Source: Planctomycetaceae bacterium (GTDB lineage: Bacteria; Planctomycetota; SZUA-567). Taken from it: DNA of 51,390 bases. Positions 15,982-24,928 of the stretch are shown here, in pieces. A program made the translations under genes and the position numbers. A model generated the notes under the pieces. It saw nothing but the letters and a program-made list of their open reading frames with translations. It did no database searches and was not told the origin of the DNA. The stretch is from the NCBI GenBank assembly GCA_021201355.1, contig JAJQFC010000142.1:1-51390 (forward strand), in the 5' to 3' direction. How positions within the stretch are numbered: the first letter of the stretch is position 1; each line of letters starts with the position of its first letter.

Positions 15982-16568
15982 TCATCGGGCTTGGGCACCG
16001 GAAGCGCGTCGGAAAAAACACGTTCGCGGAAATGCTGGAAGAGGAACTGACCGAACGCGACTACGACGTCTACCAGATGGCGTTCGCACATGATATGAAG
16101 GCTATTGCCCATGAAATGTTCGGGGTGTACGGCCTCCGCGACGCTTTCCATTACGAGGTTAATCCCAATCACCGCGAACAAGTTCTGGACGGGTTCCCCA
16201 AAACGCCGCGCCAATTGTGGATTGAGTTCGGAAATGCCGTGCGAAACATCGCCCCGGACATCTGGGTTGATCGTGTCCGCAACCATATCGAAACCATCAC
16301 TCTTTACAACAAGCTGAATCAGCGCGGCCCTGCGGCTTTCATTATCACCGACGTGCGGTTCCCCAACGAAGCCGACGCCATCAGGTCGTGGAGAGGCCAC
16401 CTTGCCGTCATCCATCGCTGCGCCGCACCCATCGCCGACGATCCTGCCGAGACGGCCCTTGACCGTTATCATGGCTGGGCATGGACGGTTCGCAACGACC
16501 GCACTTTCGAATACCTCGCTCAGCAGGCGCGGAACTATGTCAATTTTCTCACTTCACCTAAAGGTTAA
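15963..16568 (+). CDS. Deoxynucleoside monophosphate kinase-like P-loop protein
   Basis: 201 residues from GTG 15963, where the protein begins MATSDLIIGLGHRKRVGKNT, a P-loop of the type seen in T4 gp1 dNMP kinase (GxxxxxGKxT). It has DVRFPNEADAI later, as in that family. It likely phosphorylates the dNMPs released by host DNA degradation. The same frame is open to ATG 15819, which would add 48 residues overlapping the exonuclease gene by 163 bases. That extension is cysteine- and arginine-rich and looks like a shadow, but no clear ribosome binding site precedes the GTG either. Confidence 0.82.
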   Translation: MATSDLIIGLGHRKRVGKNTFAEMLEEELTERDYDVYQMAFAHDMKAIAHEMFGVYGLRDAFHYEVNPNHREQVLDGFPKTPRQLWIEFGNAVRNIAPDIWVDRVRNHIETITLYNKLNQRGPAAFIITDVRFPNEADAIRSWRGHLAVIHRCAAPIADDPAETALDRYHGWAWTVRNDRTFEYLAQQARNYVNFLTSPKG

Positions 16569-16570
16569 AC

Positions 16571-16777
16571 ATGAAAAAGAAAAATGTACCCAGTAATACT
16601 AAACCTGTCGAATCCCTCAAAGCCCGCTGTGCCCGCCTCCGGGATGAGGCCGAAGCCGTCAACGACGACGCCAGCGCCATGTTCTACACGGCAATGTTTC
16701 AGGCGCTCTCCCTCCGTATCCCTGAGGAATTGAAAGGGGCTAACCTGTTCCTCCTTCTGGATCGGAAATTTGAGTAA
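16571..16777 (+). CDS. Small hypothetical protein
   Basis: 68 residues. The basic N-terminus (MKKKNVPSNTK) is followed by a helical, alanine-rich segment. The ATG lies two bases after the kinase stop, and the gene overlaps the phosphoesterase start by eight bases, so it is part of the same transcript. AAAGG in the kinase tail serves as ribosome binding site. No family is recognised. Confidence 0.65.
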   Translation: MKKKNVPSNTKPVESLKARCARLRDEAEAVNDDASAMFYTAMFQALSLRIPEELKGANLFLLLDRKFE

Positions 16778-17531
16778 AGGCGGTCTAAAGCTTCTGGCCT
16801 TTGGGGACGTGCATTTTCCCCAGCAGGACGACAAGGCCCTGGAGGCATTCAAAAAGGTCGTCCAGGATACCAAACCCGATATAGTCGTCTGTCTCGGCGA
16901 CGTGCTGGACTGCAAAGCATTCTCCACCCATGCGCCGGACACCGAGGACGACACTCCCTACCAGCAGGAACTCGCCCAAGCCAATGCCCTCTTCGACTTC
17001 ATCCAGAAATATTCCAAGAAGCTGGTCATGGTCGAGGGGAACCATGAGTACCGCGTTATCCGTTACGCCGCCCGTGAGCGGGCCGGACAGGCGACATTGT
17101 CAATGCTGTCGCCCCGGAAGAATCTCGGCAAGGGACGCCGCAATTTCCAATACGTCCCTTACGACGGCAACGAGGGCATGTACGCCCACTATGCCATCAG
17201 TCCGAATCTCGTCGCGGTTCACGGCTGGTCATTCGCTCAAGATGCCACCCGGCAGCACCTCCGCATGTCCCAAGGCCGTTCTATTATCCACGGCCATACC
17301 CACCGAGCCGATCATGTGATGTCGCAAAAGGTCTGGGGATCGGGAACTGTCGAGGCGATGTCCGCCGGGTGTCTCTGTAAGCTGATTCCGACGTACTCCG
17401 TCGGTAGCCCGGTGACGTGGGTGAACGGGTTTATCCAAGGATTCATCGGGTCGAAGTCTCACACGCTGTACTTCGTGCCCATCGTCGACGGCACCTGTGT
17501 TTTGCCCTCGGGAAAGGAGGTGGCGACGTGA
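16770..17531 (+). CDS. Metallophosphoesterase
   Basis: 253 residues from TTG 16770. All calcineurin-like phosphoesterase motifs are seen in order: FGDVHF (metal-binding Asp, His), LGDVLD, GNHEYR, VHGW and HGHTHRAD. Such enzymes hydrolyse phosphomonoesters or diesters with two metal ions. In phages they may trim nucleic acid ends or recycle nucleotides, but the substrate is unknown. It lies between the nucleotide kinase and virion genes, overlapping genes on both sides. Confidence 0.9.
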   Translation: MSKGGLKLLAFGDVHFPQQDDKALEAFKKVVQDTKPDIVVCLGDVLDCKAFSTHAPDTEDDTPYQQELAQANALFDFIQKYSKKLVMVEGNHEYRVIRYAARERAGQATLSMLSPRKNLGKGRRNFQYVPYDGNEGMYAHYAISPNLVAVHGWSFAQDATRQHLRMSQGRSIIHGHTHRADHVMSQKVWGSGTVEAMSAGCLCKLIPTYSVGSPVTWVNGFIQGFIGSKSHTLYFVPIVDGTCVLPSGKEVAT

Positions 17532-17737
17532 CCATGTTCTATGAGGCGATGCCTCAAGAAGAGGATTCGATCCCGGCCGACACCGAGGGGTTCCTCCGCT
17601 GGCTTCACCGGCGCTGGCCCCACCAGTGTCCGAACCCGGGCGAACCGCTGGAGGAAATCCACAGATACGCCGGGGCGCGCGCCCTGGTCGACGCAATGAT
17701 GTACCGGGTTATTGGCCCGGATAAAAGTGATTGGTAA
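17528..17737 (+). CDS. Small hypothetical protein
   Basis: 69 residues from GTG 17528, which overlaps the phosphoesterase stop (GTGA); ATG 17534 is an alternative. It contains GFLRWLHRRWPHQCPNPGE and ends in PDKSDW. It is tryptophan-rich, with no membrane segment. The function is unknown. It is the last gene before the virion block. Confidence 0.65.
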   Translation: MTMFYEAMPQEEDSIPADTEGFLRWLHRRWPHQCPNPGEPLEEIHRYAGARALVDAMMYRVIGPDKSDW

Positions 17738-17775
17738 CTCTTTGAAAGGAGAACAATGAAAGGAGTGTGTTCCTA

Positions 17776-18060
17776 ATGTGCGGTGCAGCGCTCATCCCTG
17801 TCGCCGGCCTCGTGAGTTCGTTATTCGGCGGCCGCAGTAGCAACCAGGGCGTCCAGTCGTACACCCCGCAGGAAATCGAAATGACGCCGAATCATCCCGA
17901 CCCGACGCCCCAGGAGCCGACCCTCGGTGTCGACAACTCGGACACCAGCGGTAAGCAGGCGTCCCAGGGGAAAGGTTCATTAGTTATTACGAAGCGTAAC
18001 CCGGGAGTGACTGTCGGTGGCGCAGCCGGCGGGTCCGGCGTCAACGTAGTGGGTCGTTAG
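17776..18060 (+). CDS. T7 gp7.3-like virion/tail protein
   Basis: 94 residues from ATG 17776. It occupies the place of T7 gene 7.3, directly before the portal gene. It ends in a glycine-rich segment (GKGSLVITKRNPG, then GGAAGGSGVNV) like the T7 end GKKSLSVARSSGGGINI. In T7 this protein is ejected into the cell envelope and is needed for adsorption and tail assembly. The N-terminus MCGAALIPVAGLVSSLFGG is hydrophobic with Cys at position 2. Good ribosome binding sites precede it. Confidence 0.75.
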   Translation: MCGAALIPVAGLVSSLFGGRSSNQGVQSYTPQEIEMTPNHPDPTPQEPTLGVDNSDTSGKQASQGKGSLVITKRNPGVTVGGAAGGSGVNVVGR

Positions 18061-18063
18061 CAG

Positions 18064-19695
18064 ATGACCCCGGAACGCCAGCCGGGGCCGGTCCAGTCTC
18101 GCTATCAGCGTCTTTCGGTAAGCCGCCAGCCGTTCCTTGACGAGGCGAGGGAATGCGCCAAGTTGACCATTCCCTCCCTTTGTCCGCCCGCCGGGTTGTC
18201 GAACGGGGCCAAACTGGCCGAACCGTATCAATCCCTCGGGGCGCACGGCGTCAAGAATCTGGCGGAAAAGATCCTCATGTCCCTCTTTCCGCCGGGCCGG
18301 CCGTTCTTCAGGCTGTCCATCAGTCAGTTCGATATGGACCGACAAGTGGCCGAGATGTCAGCCGTCATGGCACAGCAGCAGAATGTTGACCCGGAGGTCG
18401 GCCAGCAGTTCGTTAACAAGCTTCGCCGGATGGTCACCTCCGAGGTGGAGAAGAATCTCGCCAACGTCGAGCGCGCCATCATCCGGGATTTCGAGATCGA
18501 GGACATCTGGTCCACCGACTCGGAAGTCGTGAAGCACCTCATTAACGACGGCAGCGTCATGCGGTATTGTTCGCAATCTTCGGACGAACGCCCGCGCCTC
18601 TACGACCTCGATCACCATGTGGTCAAGCGAGACCCCGACGGCACCGTCCTAGAAATGATCACCCGGGAAGGCGTCACCGCCGTCACCCTGGAGCCGGACA
18701 TCTGCGAAGCCTGCGGGATCGAGATGGACGACGACCAGGACGTCGGCGAACACGAATACGATTTGTTCACCCACATTCACCGCGAGGGAAATCGCTGGAT
18801 GGTGGTGCAGGAGTTGAACGGCGTCACCGTGCCGGGGAGCGAAGGGTCGTATCCCATCGACGCCTGTCCGTGGATGCCGCTCCGCTGGACCAAGATTGAC
18901 GGTGAGGACTACGGCCGTAGCCACGTCTCCGATTACCGGGGGTCGCTCCGGTCGCTTGAAGGTTTGACCAAGGCTCCCGTCGAGAACGCTGCCGCCGCCG
19001 CCCGTACCCTCGGGTTTGTTAATCCGAACAGCCAGTACGGCACCCGGTTGAAGGACATTGCCGGTGCGGAGAACGGGGCCATCCTCACGGGGAACGCGAA
19101 CGACGTCACCTTCCTTCAGGTCGGCAAATATCACGACCTCCAGGTTCCGCTCCGGCAAGTCCAGATGCTTTACCAGGAACTCGGGCAGGCATTCCTTCTT
19201 AATTCTTCGGTTCAGCGGGATGCCGAGCGGGTTACTGCCCGGGAGATTTCCCTGCTGGCCCAGGAATTGGAGATCGCCCTAGGCGGCGTCTACTCGACCC
19301 TTGGGAAAGAGTATCAGCTTCCCATCCTGCAAAACCTCATGGCGAAGATAAAGAAGGCCGGCAGCCTTCCGCCGCTTCCCGCCGAGGTCAAACCCACCAT
19401 CATCACCGGCATGGACATGCTTGGCCGGAACGCCGATCTGGAAAAACTGGCTCAGTACGGGCAATTCCTCCAGATGTTCCCGCCGGACATCGTCCGTTCA
19501 TATCTCCGTTTCTCCGACATCTTCAAGCAGGGTGCGGTGGCAATCGGCATCGACACCGAGTCCATCCTCAAATCCGAGGAGGAGGTCGAACAGGAACGGC
19601 AGCAGGAAATGCAAATGGCTTTGGCGCAACAGGCCATCGGCCCGGCCATCAACGCCGGTGCCCAAACTGCGGCGCAACCGCAACGACCAGTATAA
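18064..19695 (+). CDS. Portal (head-tail connector) protein, T7 gp8-like
   Basis: 543 residues (T7: 536). It forms the dodecameric DNA gate at one capsid vertex and joins head to tail. The N-terminal RYQRLSVSRQPFLDEARECA and LFPPGRPFFRL segments are characteristic of podovirus connectors. A CEACGIEMDD stretch around 215 may be a small metal site. The C-terminus is a glutamine-rich helix (EVEQERQQEMQMALAQQ). It begins three bases after the gp7.3-like stop. Confidence 0.95.
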   Translation: MTPERQPGPVQSRYQRLSVSRQPFLDEARECAKLTIPSLCPPAGLSNGAKLAEPYQSLGAHGVKNLAEKILMSLFPPGRPFFRLSISQFDMDRQVAEMSAVMAQQQNVDPEVGQQFVNKLRRMVTSEVEKNLANVERAIIRDFEIEDIWSTDSEVVKHLINDGSVMRYCSQSSDERPRLYDLDHHVVKRDPDGTVLEMITREGVTAVTLEPDICEACGIEMDDDQDVGEHEYDLFTHIHREGNRWMVVQELNGVTVPGSEGSYPIDACPWMPLRWTKIDGEDYGRSHVSDYRGSLRSLEGLTKAPVENAAAAARTLGFVNPNSQYGTRLKDIAGAENGAILTGNANDVTFLQVGKYHDLQVPLRQVQMLYQELGQAFLLNSSVQRDAERVTAREISLLAQELEIALGGVYSTLGKEYQLPILQNLMAKIKKAGSLPPLPAEVKPTIITGMDMLGRNADLEKLAQYGQFLQMFPPDIVRSYLRFSDIFKQGAVAIGIDTESILKSEEEVEQERQQEMQMALAQQAIGPAINAGAQTAAQPQRPV

Positions 19696-19706
19696 GGAGA
19701 TTATAA

Positions 19707-20063
19707 ATGGCTAAACGAGCCACCAGTAACAAAGACGATATCGAAAACGTTGACACCCCCGCCGAGACGGCGGAAGCCCCCACGGAACCGGCCGGCGCTC
19801 AGGCCGCCCCGACCCTGACCCCATAGGAAATGGAGGAGGCGGTCAAGAAGGCGAACTTCACCATCCAGGAGAAGCCGGAAAAGAAGGATGCGGTGCCGCC
19901 CGCGATGATGTTCGACGCGGACACCAAGGTCACCCCGGCCATGATCCTGAAGCGCCTGGAGGACGAGGCGGCGAAAAAGGAAGCCGCCCAGAGTGAAACC
20001 AAGAACATCGGCCCCCGGACGGAAACCCGCGCCAACGGCCGCCGCATTATCAGGCACAACTAA
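19707..20063 (+). pseudogene. Head-region protein gene interrupted by an in-frame amber codon
   Basis: From ATG 19707 (after AAGGAG) the frame reads 39 codons, then TAG at 19824-19826, then continues in the same frame to TAA at 20061-20063. The 39 residues are acidic and alanine/proline-rich and end APTLTP. The continuation is EMEEAVKKANFTIQEKPEKK and a charged C-terminus ending GRRIIRHN. TP-Q-EMEEA would be natural, so CAG to TAG is the simplest origin. Alternatives are readthrough, suppression, or restart at ATG 19830 (77 residues), which lacks a clear ribosome binding site. Other genes here end in TAG with no sense continuation, so TAG is not generally recoded. The function is unknown. It overlaps the scaffold start. 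Confidence 0.75.
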
Positions 20064-20872
20064 TGGCCCAGGCGACTATCACCCCCGAGCCGACCGGCGC
20101 TGAGGCTCCGCAGACGCAGACAGCGCCCGAACAGAATCCCGCATCTACCGCCGCGCCGACCGGTGAGCGCCCCGCGTGGTTGCCGGAGGGCTTCGACACG
20201 CCGGAAGCCCTGGCCGCCGCTTATGCGGAAATGACGAAGAAGACATCCGGCGAGACCGACAAGCCCGATCAGACCGACCCGCAGTCCACCGACAAGCCCG
20301 CCGCGGCCACCGACGAATCCGTTGCCGAATTTGTGCAGGATACCGGCCTGGACCCGGCGGCCCTTTCCCAGGAGATCGCCACCACCGGCGACATCAACGG
20401 CGAAGCCAAAACCGCGCTTGCCCAGAAATTGGAAAAGGCCGGGCTGCCCCCGAGCATGATCGACGAATACATTTCCGGCCAGAAGGCTGTCATGGAAGCC
20501 ACCGTCCGGGACATCAAGGCCGTCGCTGGCGGCGAGGAAGGTTATAACCAGATGGCCGAATGGGCCAGGGAAAACCTCTCCGAAGCCGAAATCCAGGCGT
20601 TCTCGAACATCATGCTGAACGCTGACGTCAACACCGCCAAACTCACTGTCGGCAACCTCTACGCCCGCTATAAGGGTAGCGCCGCCATCCCCGGCAGCCG
20701 CGTTCGTGGCAGTACCGGCACCGGTGGCGGGGACGTCTTCCACTCGATTCAGCAGCAGGTTGATGCCCAGAGCGATCCCCGCTATGCCAAGGACCCGGCC
20801 TTCCGTCGGGCCGTCGAGGAGAAGATTGCCCGCACCCTCAAGGCCGGCGGCTACTCGCACAGCAACCGCTAA
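20063..20872 (+). CDS. Scaffolding protein, T7 gp9-like
   Basis: 269 residues. It guides capsid assembly and is removed before maturation. It is acidic, rich in Ala/Pro/Thr and helical, and its RPAWLPEGFDTPEALAAAYA segment matches the RPEWLPEKFKSPEDLAKAYA-type element of T7-group scaffolds. The C-terminal helix is basic, as needed to bind the capsid protein. ATG 20063 overlaps the preceding TAA. A terminator follows. Confidence 0.9.
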   Translation: MAQATITPEPTGAEAPQTQTAPEQNPASTAAPTGERPAWLPEGFDTPEALAAAYAEMTKKTSGETDKPDQTDPQSTDKPAAATDESVAEFVQDTGLDPAALSQEIATTGDINGEAKTALAQKLEKAGLPPSMIDEYISGQKAVMEATVRDIKAVAGGEEGYNQMAEWARENLSEAEIQAFSNIMLNADVNTAKLTVGNLYARYKGSAAIPGSRVRGSTGTGGGDVFHSIQQQVDAQSDPRYAKDPAFRRAVEEKIARTLKAGGYSHSNR

Positions 20873-20900
20873 ATCAATTTCTAACACCAGCATTTCTACG

Positions 20901-20931
20901 CCCCGGCCATGCGGTCGGGGTTTCTTTATTT
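20901..20931 (+). terminator. Intrinsic terminator between scaffold and capsid genes
   Basis: CCCCGGCC (20901-20908) pairs with GGTCGGGG (20913-20920) with one G-U pair and a four-base loop, followed by TTTCTTTATTT. Confidence 0.75.
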
Positions 20932-20961
20932 CTACACAGAAGGAGTATTTGAAACACATCT

Positions 20962-21891
20962 ATGCCGAACGCTGATCTAAACCGCCTTGGCCTGCGCCAC
21001 GGTGGTACCGAAGTCGATGAACTGTTTCTCACCAAATTCACCAGTGAAGTCATGTCCGCCTTCCAGACCTCCTGCAAGTTCAAGGATATTGGCTACACCC
21101 GAACCATTACCGAAGGCAAGTCCGCCCGCTTCGACGTGCTTGGCGAGGCGACCGCCCGCTACCGTACCGCCGGCGAAAACCTCGCCGAATCCGGCCAGCA
21201 GATTGCCGCCGATGCCTTCGAGATCAAACTCGATGGCCCGCTCATCGCCAACGTCATGGTCGACGAATGGGATGAATTCCTGAACCACTACGATGTTCGC
21301 GGCCGGTTCGCCCAGAAGCTTGGCTACTCGCTGGCGAAGCGTTATGACCGGAACGTCGCCACCTGCGGCATTAAGGCGGCCCGTTCGTCCGCCCGCATCC
21401 CCGGCGGTTATGGCGGCTCCGTTATCACCGATCCGACCTTCGCCACCGACGCGAAAGAACTGGCCGGCGGCATCTACGAGGCGGCCGAAATTCTTGACGA
21501 CAAGGACGTCCCGGAGGAAGGCCGCTGGTGCTTCGTGCGTCCGAACGCCTACTACCGGCTGGCCCAGAACCTCGACCTCATCAACAACCTCTACGGCGGC
21601 TCCGGCTCCGTGCGGGAAGGCGAGATCATCAAGGTCGCGGGCATCACCCTGGTCAAGACGAACACCCTTCCGAATTCCGTCATCGACAACGATCTCGACA
21701 AGTGCAACGGCGATTTCACCAAGACCGTCGCCCTCGTCATGACGAACGAGGCTGTCGGCACTGTCAAGCGAGTCTCCATGCTGACCGCTGCCGATTGGCT
21801 GCCCGAGTATCGGTCGACCCTCCTGGTCTCCGAGTACCTTGTCGGTCACGACTACTTCCGCCCCGAATGCGCTGTTGAACTGACGGCCTAA
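20962..21891 (+). CDS. Major capsid protein, T7 gp10-like
   Basis: 309 residues (T7 gp10A: 345). It forms the icosahedral shell. The N-terminal GGTEVDELFLTKFTSEVMSA and ENLAESGQQIAADAFEIKLD segments, followed by EGRWCFVRPNAYYRL, are typical of T7-group HK97-fold capsids. AGGAG lies 16 bases before ATG 20962, unusually far. A TTG-started nine-codon leader (20949-20975) overlaps the start and could couple translation. The gene is enclosed by two intrinsic terminators. Confidence 0.95.
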   Translation: MPNADLNRLGLRHGGTEVDELFLTKFTSEVMSAFQTSCKFKDIGYTRTITEGKSARFDVLGEATARYRTAGENLAESGQQIAADAFEIKLDGPLIANVMVDEWDEFLNHYDVRGRFAQKLGYSLAKRYDRNVATCGIKAARSSARIPGGYGGSVITDPTFATDAKELAGGIYEAAEILDDKDVPEEGRWCFVRPNAYYRLAQNLDLINNLYGGSGSVREGEIIKVAGITLVKTNTLPNSVIDNDLDKCNGDFTKTVALVMTNEAVGTVKRVSMLTAADWLPEYRSTLLVSEYLVGHDYFRPECAVELTA

Positions 21892-21911
21892 TCGGTACCC
21901 AATTCATTCCC

Positions 21912-21945
21912 GGGGAGATCCTTTGTGGTCTCCCCATTTTTCTTT
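21912..21945 (+). terminator. Intrinsic terminator after the capsid gene (T-phi equivalent)
   Basis: GGGGAGA (21912-21918) pairs perfectly with TCTCCCC (21929-21935) over a ten-base loop, followed by ATTTTTCTTTT. It is at the same place as T7 T-phi, which reduces transcription downstream of the capsid gene. Confidence 0.85.
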
Positions 21946-21960
21946 TCATAGGAGGTTTTA

Positions 21961-22551
21961 TTGGCTGAAGCGATTCTTAACGAACTTGGCGCGGTCAACC
22001 AGATGCTCCTCACCATCGGGGAACAGAAGGTCAACTCGCTCGAATCCACCGGCGTTCTTGAGGTGGAGATTACCAAGACCACCCTCCAGGAAGTCTCCCG
22101 GACGGTCCAGGGCGAGGACTGGTATTTCAACATCGAACACAGTATCCGCCTTATGCCGGAAAACACCGGGTACATCATGCTTCCCCACAATTGCACCAAG
22201 GTATGGCAACCGCCCCGTTCGACACCCATGGTCGTCCAGCGTGGCCGGCGGCTCTACAATATGACCAACCACACGTACACCTTCGACCGGCCGGTCACCG
22301 TCTCCATGCGGTATTTTCTGGACTTCGACGACCTCATCCCCTCGGCTGCCCACTACATCGCCCTGCGGGCCAGTCGGCGCTTTCAGGAACGGATTACCGG
22401 CTCGCAGGTCACCGAAGAGTTCCTGATTCGTGAAGAAGTGGCCGCCCGTGCGGTCCTCGTGGCCGACGATGCCTCCCTGGCCGGGTTTAACATTCTCACC
22501 GACAACCAGCCTACGAGGAGCACCGTGGGCCGCGACAGATGGCTTCGGTGA
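21961..22551 (+). CDS. Tail tubular protein A, T7 gp11-like
   Basis: 196 residues, exactly the length of T7 gp11. It forms the gatekeeper ring between portal and nozzle. The start is TTG 21961, after GGAGG. The N-terminal AILNELGAVNQMLLTIGEQKVNSL matches the family pattern (repeat of Leu/Ile around AVN.ML..IGE.PV.SL), and EDWYFNIEHSI follows. Confidence 0.94.
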   Translation: MAEAILNELGAVNQMLLTIGEQKVNSLESTGVLEVEITKTTLQEVSRTVQGEDWYFNIEHSIRLMPENTGYIMLPHNCTKVWQPPRSTPMVVQRGRRLYNMTNHTYTFDRPVTVSMRYFLDFDDLIPSAAHYIALRASRRFQERITGSQVTEEFLIREEVAARAVLVADDASLAGFNILTDNQPTRSTVGRDRWLR

Positions 22552-22554
22552 CGC

Positions 22555-24924
22555 ATGTCCGGAAACCGAGTCAATCAGGCAGTCCCGTCGTTCATCAACG
22601 GGGTGAGCCAGCAGCCGCCGACCGTGCGCCTCGCTACGCAATGTGAACTTCTCGAAAACGGTCTCCCCACCGTCTCCGACGGCCTGCGGAAGCGTCCGCC
22701 GCTCCGGCATCTGGCGAAACTCTGGCCCGGCCGCATGGACGATGCCTACACCCACGCCATCAACCGGGATGAAATTGAACAGTACATGGTGTTCATTTCC
22801 GGCGGCGACCTGAAGGTTATCGACCTCCTGGACAACGGCAGGGAAATCCCTGTAGCGTTCCCGGACGGCAAAGCCTATCTTAAAGCCGCGTTGCCCCGGG
22901 ACAGCTTCTCGTCGGTCACCGTCGCGGACTACACTTTCATTGTCAACAAGAACGTCACCGTCGCTCTTCTGGATGAGGTCACCCCCGATCCGACCCCGGA
23001 GGCGCTGGTCTACGTTAAACATAATTATTCCAGCACAACGTACAAGGTCATCGTGGACGGGCAGGAAGCCACCCACACGACAGCCGGATCGGACACGCAA
23101 CCGAATTCCCAGAAGATTGCCGCAGCACTGAAAACGCAGCTTGAGAGAAGCGGTGGCCTCACCGTGGACATCACCGGGTCAGTCCTCCGAATATCAAAAA
23201 CGGACGGCTCCGACTTTACCTTCTCCGTCACCGACTCGTGGGGCGAACAGGCCCTTGTCGGAATCAAGAAGCAGGTGGCGAAGTTCACCGACCTGCCGGC
23301 CAAGGCGTTCGACGGTTTCAAGGTGAAGGTCACCGGCGAGTCGAAGGGCGAGGACGACGACTACTACGTCTGCTACGATTCCGAAGGCGGTACCCGGAAC
23401 GGCACCTGGGACGAATGCCGGGGCTGGGGCGTCCAGTCAGACTTCGATCACGCCACCATGCCGCATGTCCTTATCCGCACCGAGGACGGCACCTTCGTGT
23501 TCAAGCAGGCCAACGGCGCGGAACCTTACGAGGTAGCGAGCTGGGAAAGCGCCAAGGTCGGCGACGATAGTTCCTGTCCGCCTCCGTCGTTCATCGGCAA
23601 GACAATCTCCGGCATGGTATTCTTCAGGAACCGCCTCGGCATCCTGGCGGGCGAGAACGTCGTCCTGTCCCGGGACGCCGAATTCTTTAACTTCTGGCCG
23701 AAGACTACCAGTACCGCCGTCGCGACCGATCCCATTGACTACGCATCCAGTCACGAGAAGGTATCCATTCTTCGCTTCGCCGTGCCGTTCCAGGACTCGC
23801 TGGCCCTGTTCGCCGATCAGGTGCAATTCCAGCTTGGGAACGGCGGCGCTTCGGCATTCTCGCCGGAGACGGTCCGTCTGGACATCTCGACGCAGTTCGA
23901 TTGCTCCCCGAAGTGTGCCCCGGTCGCGGCTGGGCAGAACATCTATTTCGTGGTGGAGAACAAGGACAACTCGGCGGTGATGGAATACTTCGTTACTACT
24001 GACGGCGTCACCCTCGACGCCACTGAGGTCACCGCGCACGTTCCCCGGTACATCCCTCACGGTGTCTTCAAGATGATCGCGTCCACGAACGATGACTACC
24101 TCATGCTTCTCTCCACTGCCCAGCGGAACGTCGTCTGGTTATACAAATATTTCTGGATTGACGAGGACAAGGTCCAGTCGGCCTGGGGCAAGTGGATTTT
24201 CCCTGAGACGGACACTATTCTCTCCATCGCCGGCATCGGCCCGGACGTCTACTTCGCCATTCAGCGGGACGACGGCGTCTACCTTGAACACTGCAACATG
24301 CAATCCATCCGACCGGACGATGGCCTGGACTTCCAGGTACACCTGGACCGCCGGGTGACTGTGCGCGGTGTCTACGACGAAGCCCGGGACCGGACCACCT
24401 GGACGCTTCCGTACTCCACCGACGGGATGAACCTGTCGGTTGTCCTCGGCGGCGGATTCCCCGGCCGGGGCGGTCGGGAGTTGAAGCCGGTTGTGGCCGG
24501 TAACAGGGCGGAGTGTGAAGGCCGGTACGATGCGGCGGACTGCTACTGTGGGCTTCCGTATGTGTTCCGCATACGGATCTCGGAGCAGTTTGTTCGTGAG
24601 TCGAAGGACATCGGCGCTCCCGTTATTGCCGAGGGGCGCATCCAGCTTCTCAACTTCGTTGTCCTCCACCGGGACAGCGGCTACTTCCGTTCCGAAGTCA
24701 CAGCGAAGGGCCGGGAGACAATCACCAAGCCTCACCTCGGCACCATCGGGGACGGCGGGTTCCGCATCGGAAAATCCGTCATCGACTCCATCCCGCATCG
24801 CTTTACCGTTCTCGCCCGGTCCAGTCAGGTGTCCATCGACATCGTTAACGACCGGCATTTTCCTTCAAACCTGCTGTCCGCCGAATGGACCGGCCTGTAC
24901 AGCCTCGATTCACAAAGGGTGTAA
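22555..24924 (+). CDS. Tail tubular protein B (nozzle), T7 gp12-like
   Basis: 789 residues (T7: 794). It forms the hexameric beta-propeller nozzle at the tail tip. The opening NQAVPSFINGVSQQPPTVRL is the family signature (INGVSQQP). The FKQANGAEPYEVASW and PPPSFIGKTISGMVFFRNRL segments follow as in T7 (the SF.G..I....F..NRLG element). It starts three bases after the gp11-like stop. Confidence 0.96.
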   Translation: MSGNRVNQAVPSFINGVSQQPPTVRLATQCELLENGLPTVSDGLRKRPPLRHLAKLWPGRMDDAYTHAINRDEIEQYMVFISGGDLKVIDLLDNGREIPVAFPDGKAYLKAALPRDSFSSVTVADYTFIVNKNVTVALLDEVTPDPTPEALVYVKHNYSSTTYKVIVDGQEATHTTAGSDTQPNSQKIAAALKTQLERSGGLTVDITGSVLRISKTDGSDFTFSVTDSWGEQALVGIKKQVAKFTDLPAKAFDGFKVKVTGESKGEDDDYYVCYDSEGGTRNGTWDECRGWGVQSDFDHATMPHVLIRTEDGTFVFKQANGAEPYEVASWESAKVGDDSSCPPPSFIGKTISGMVFFRNRLGILAGENVVLSRDAEFFNFWPKTTSTAVATDPIDYASSHEKVSILRFAVPFQDSLALFADQVQFQLGNGGASAFSPETVRLDISTQFDCSPKCAPVAAGQNIYFVVENKDNSAVMEYFVTTDGVTLDATEVTAHVPRYIPHGVFKMIASTNDDYLMLLSTAQRNVVWLYKYFWIDEDKVQSAWGKWIFPETDTILSIAGIGPDVYFAIQRDDGVYLEHCNMQSIRPDDGLDFQVHLDRRVTVRGVYDEARDRTTWTLPYSTDGMNLSVVLGGGFPGRGGRELKPVVAGNRAECEGRYDAADCYCGLPYVFRIRISEQFVRESKDIGAPVIAEGRIQLLNFVVLHRDSGYFRSEVTAKGRETITKPHLGTIGDGGFRIGKSVIDSIPHRFTVLARSSQVSIDIVNDRHFPSNLLSAEWTGLYSLDSQRV

Positions 24925-24928
24925 CACA

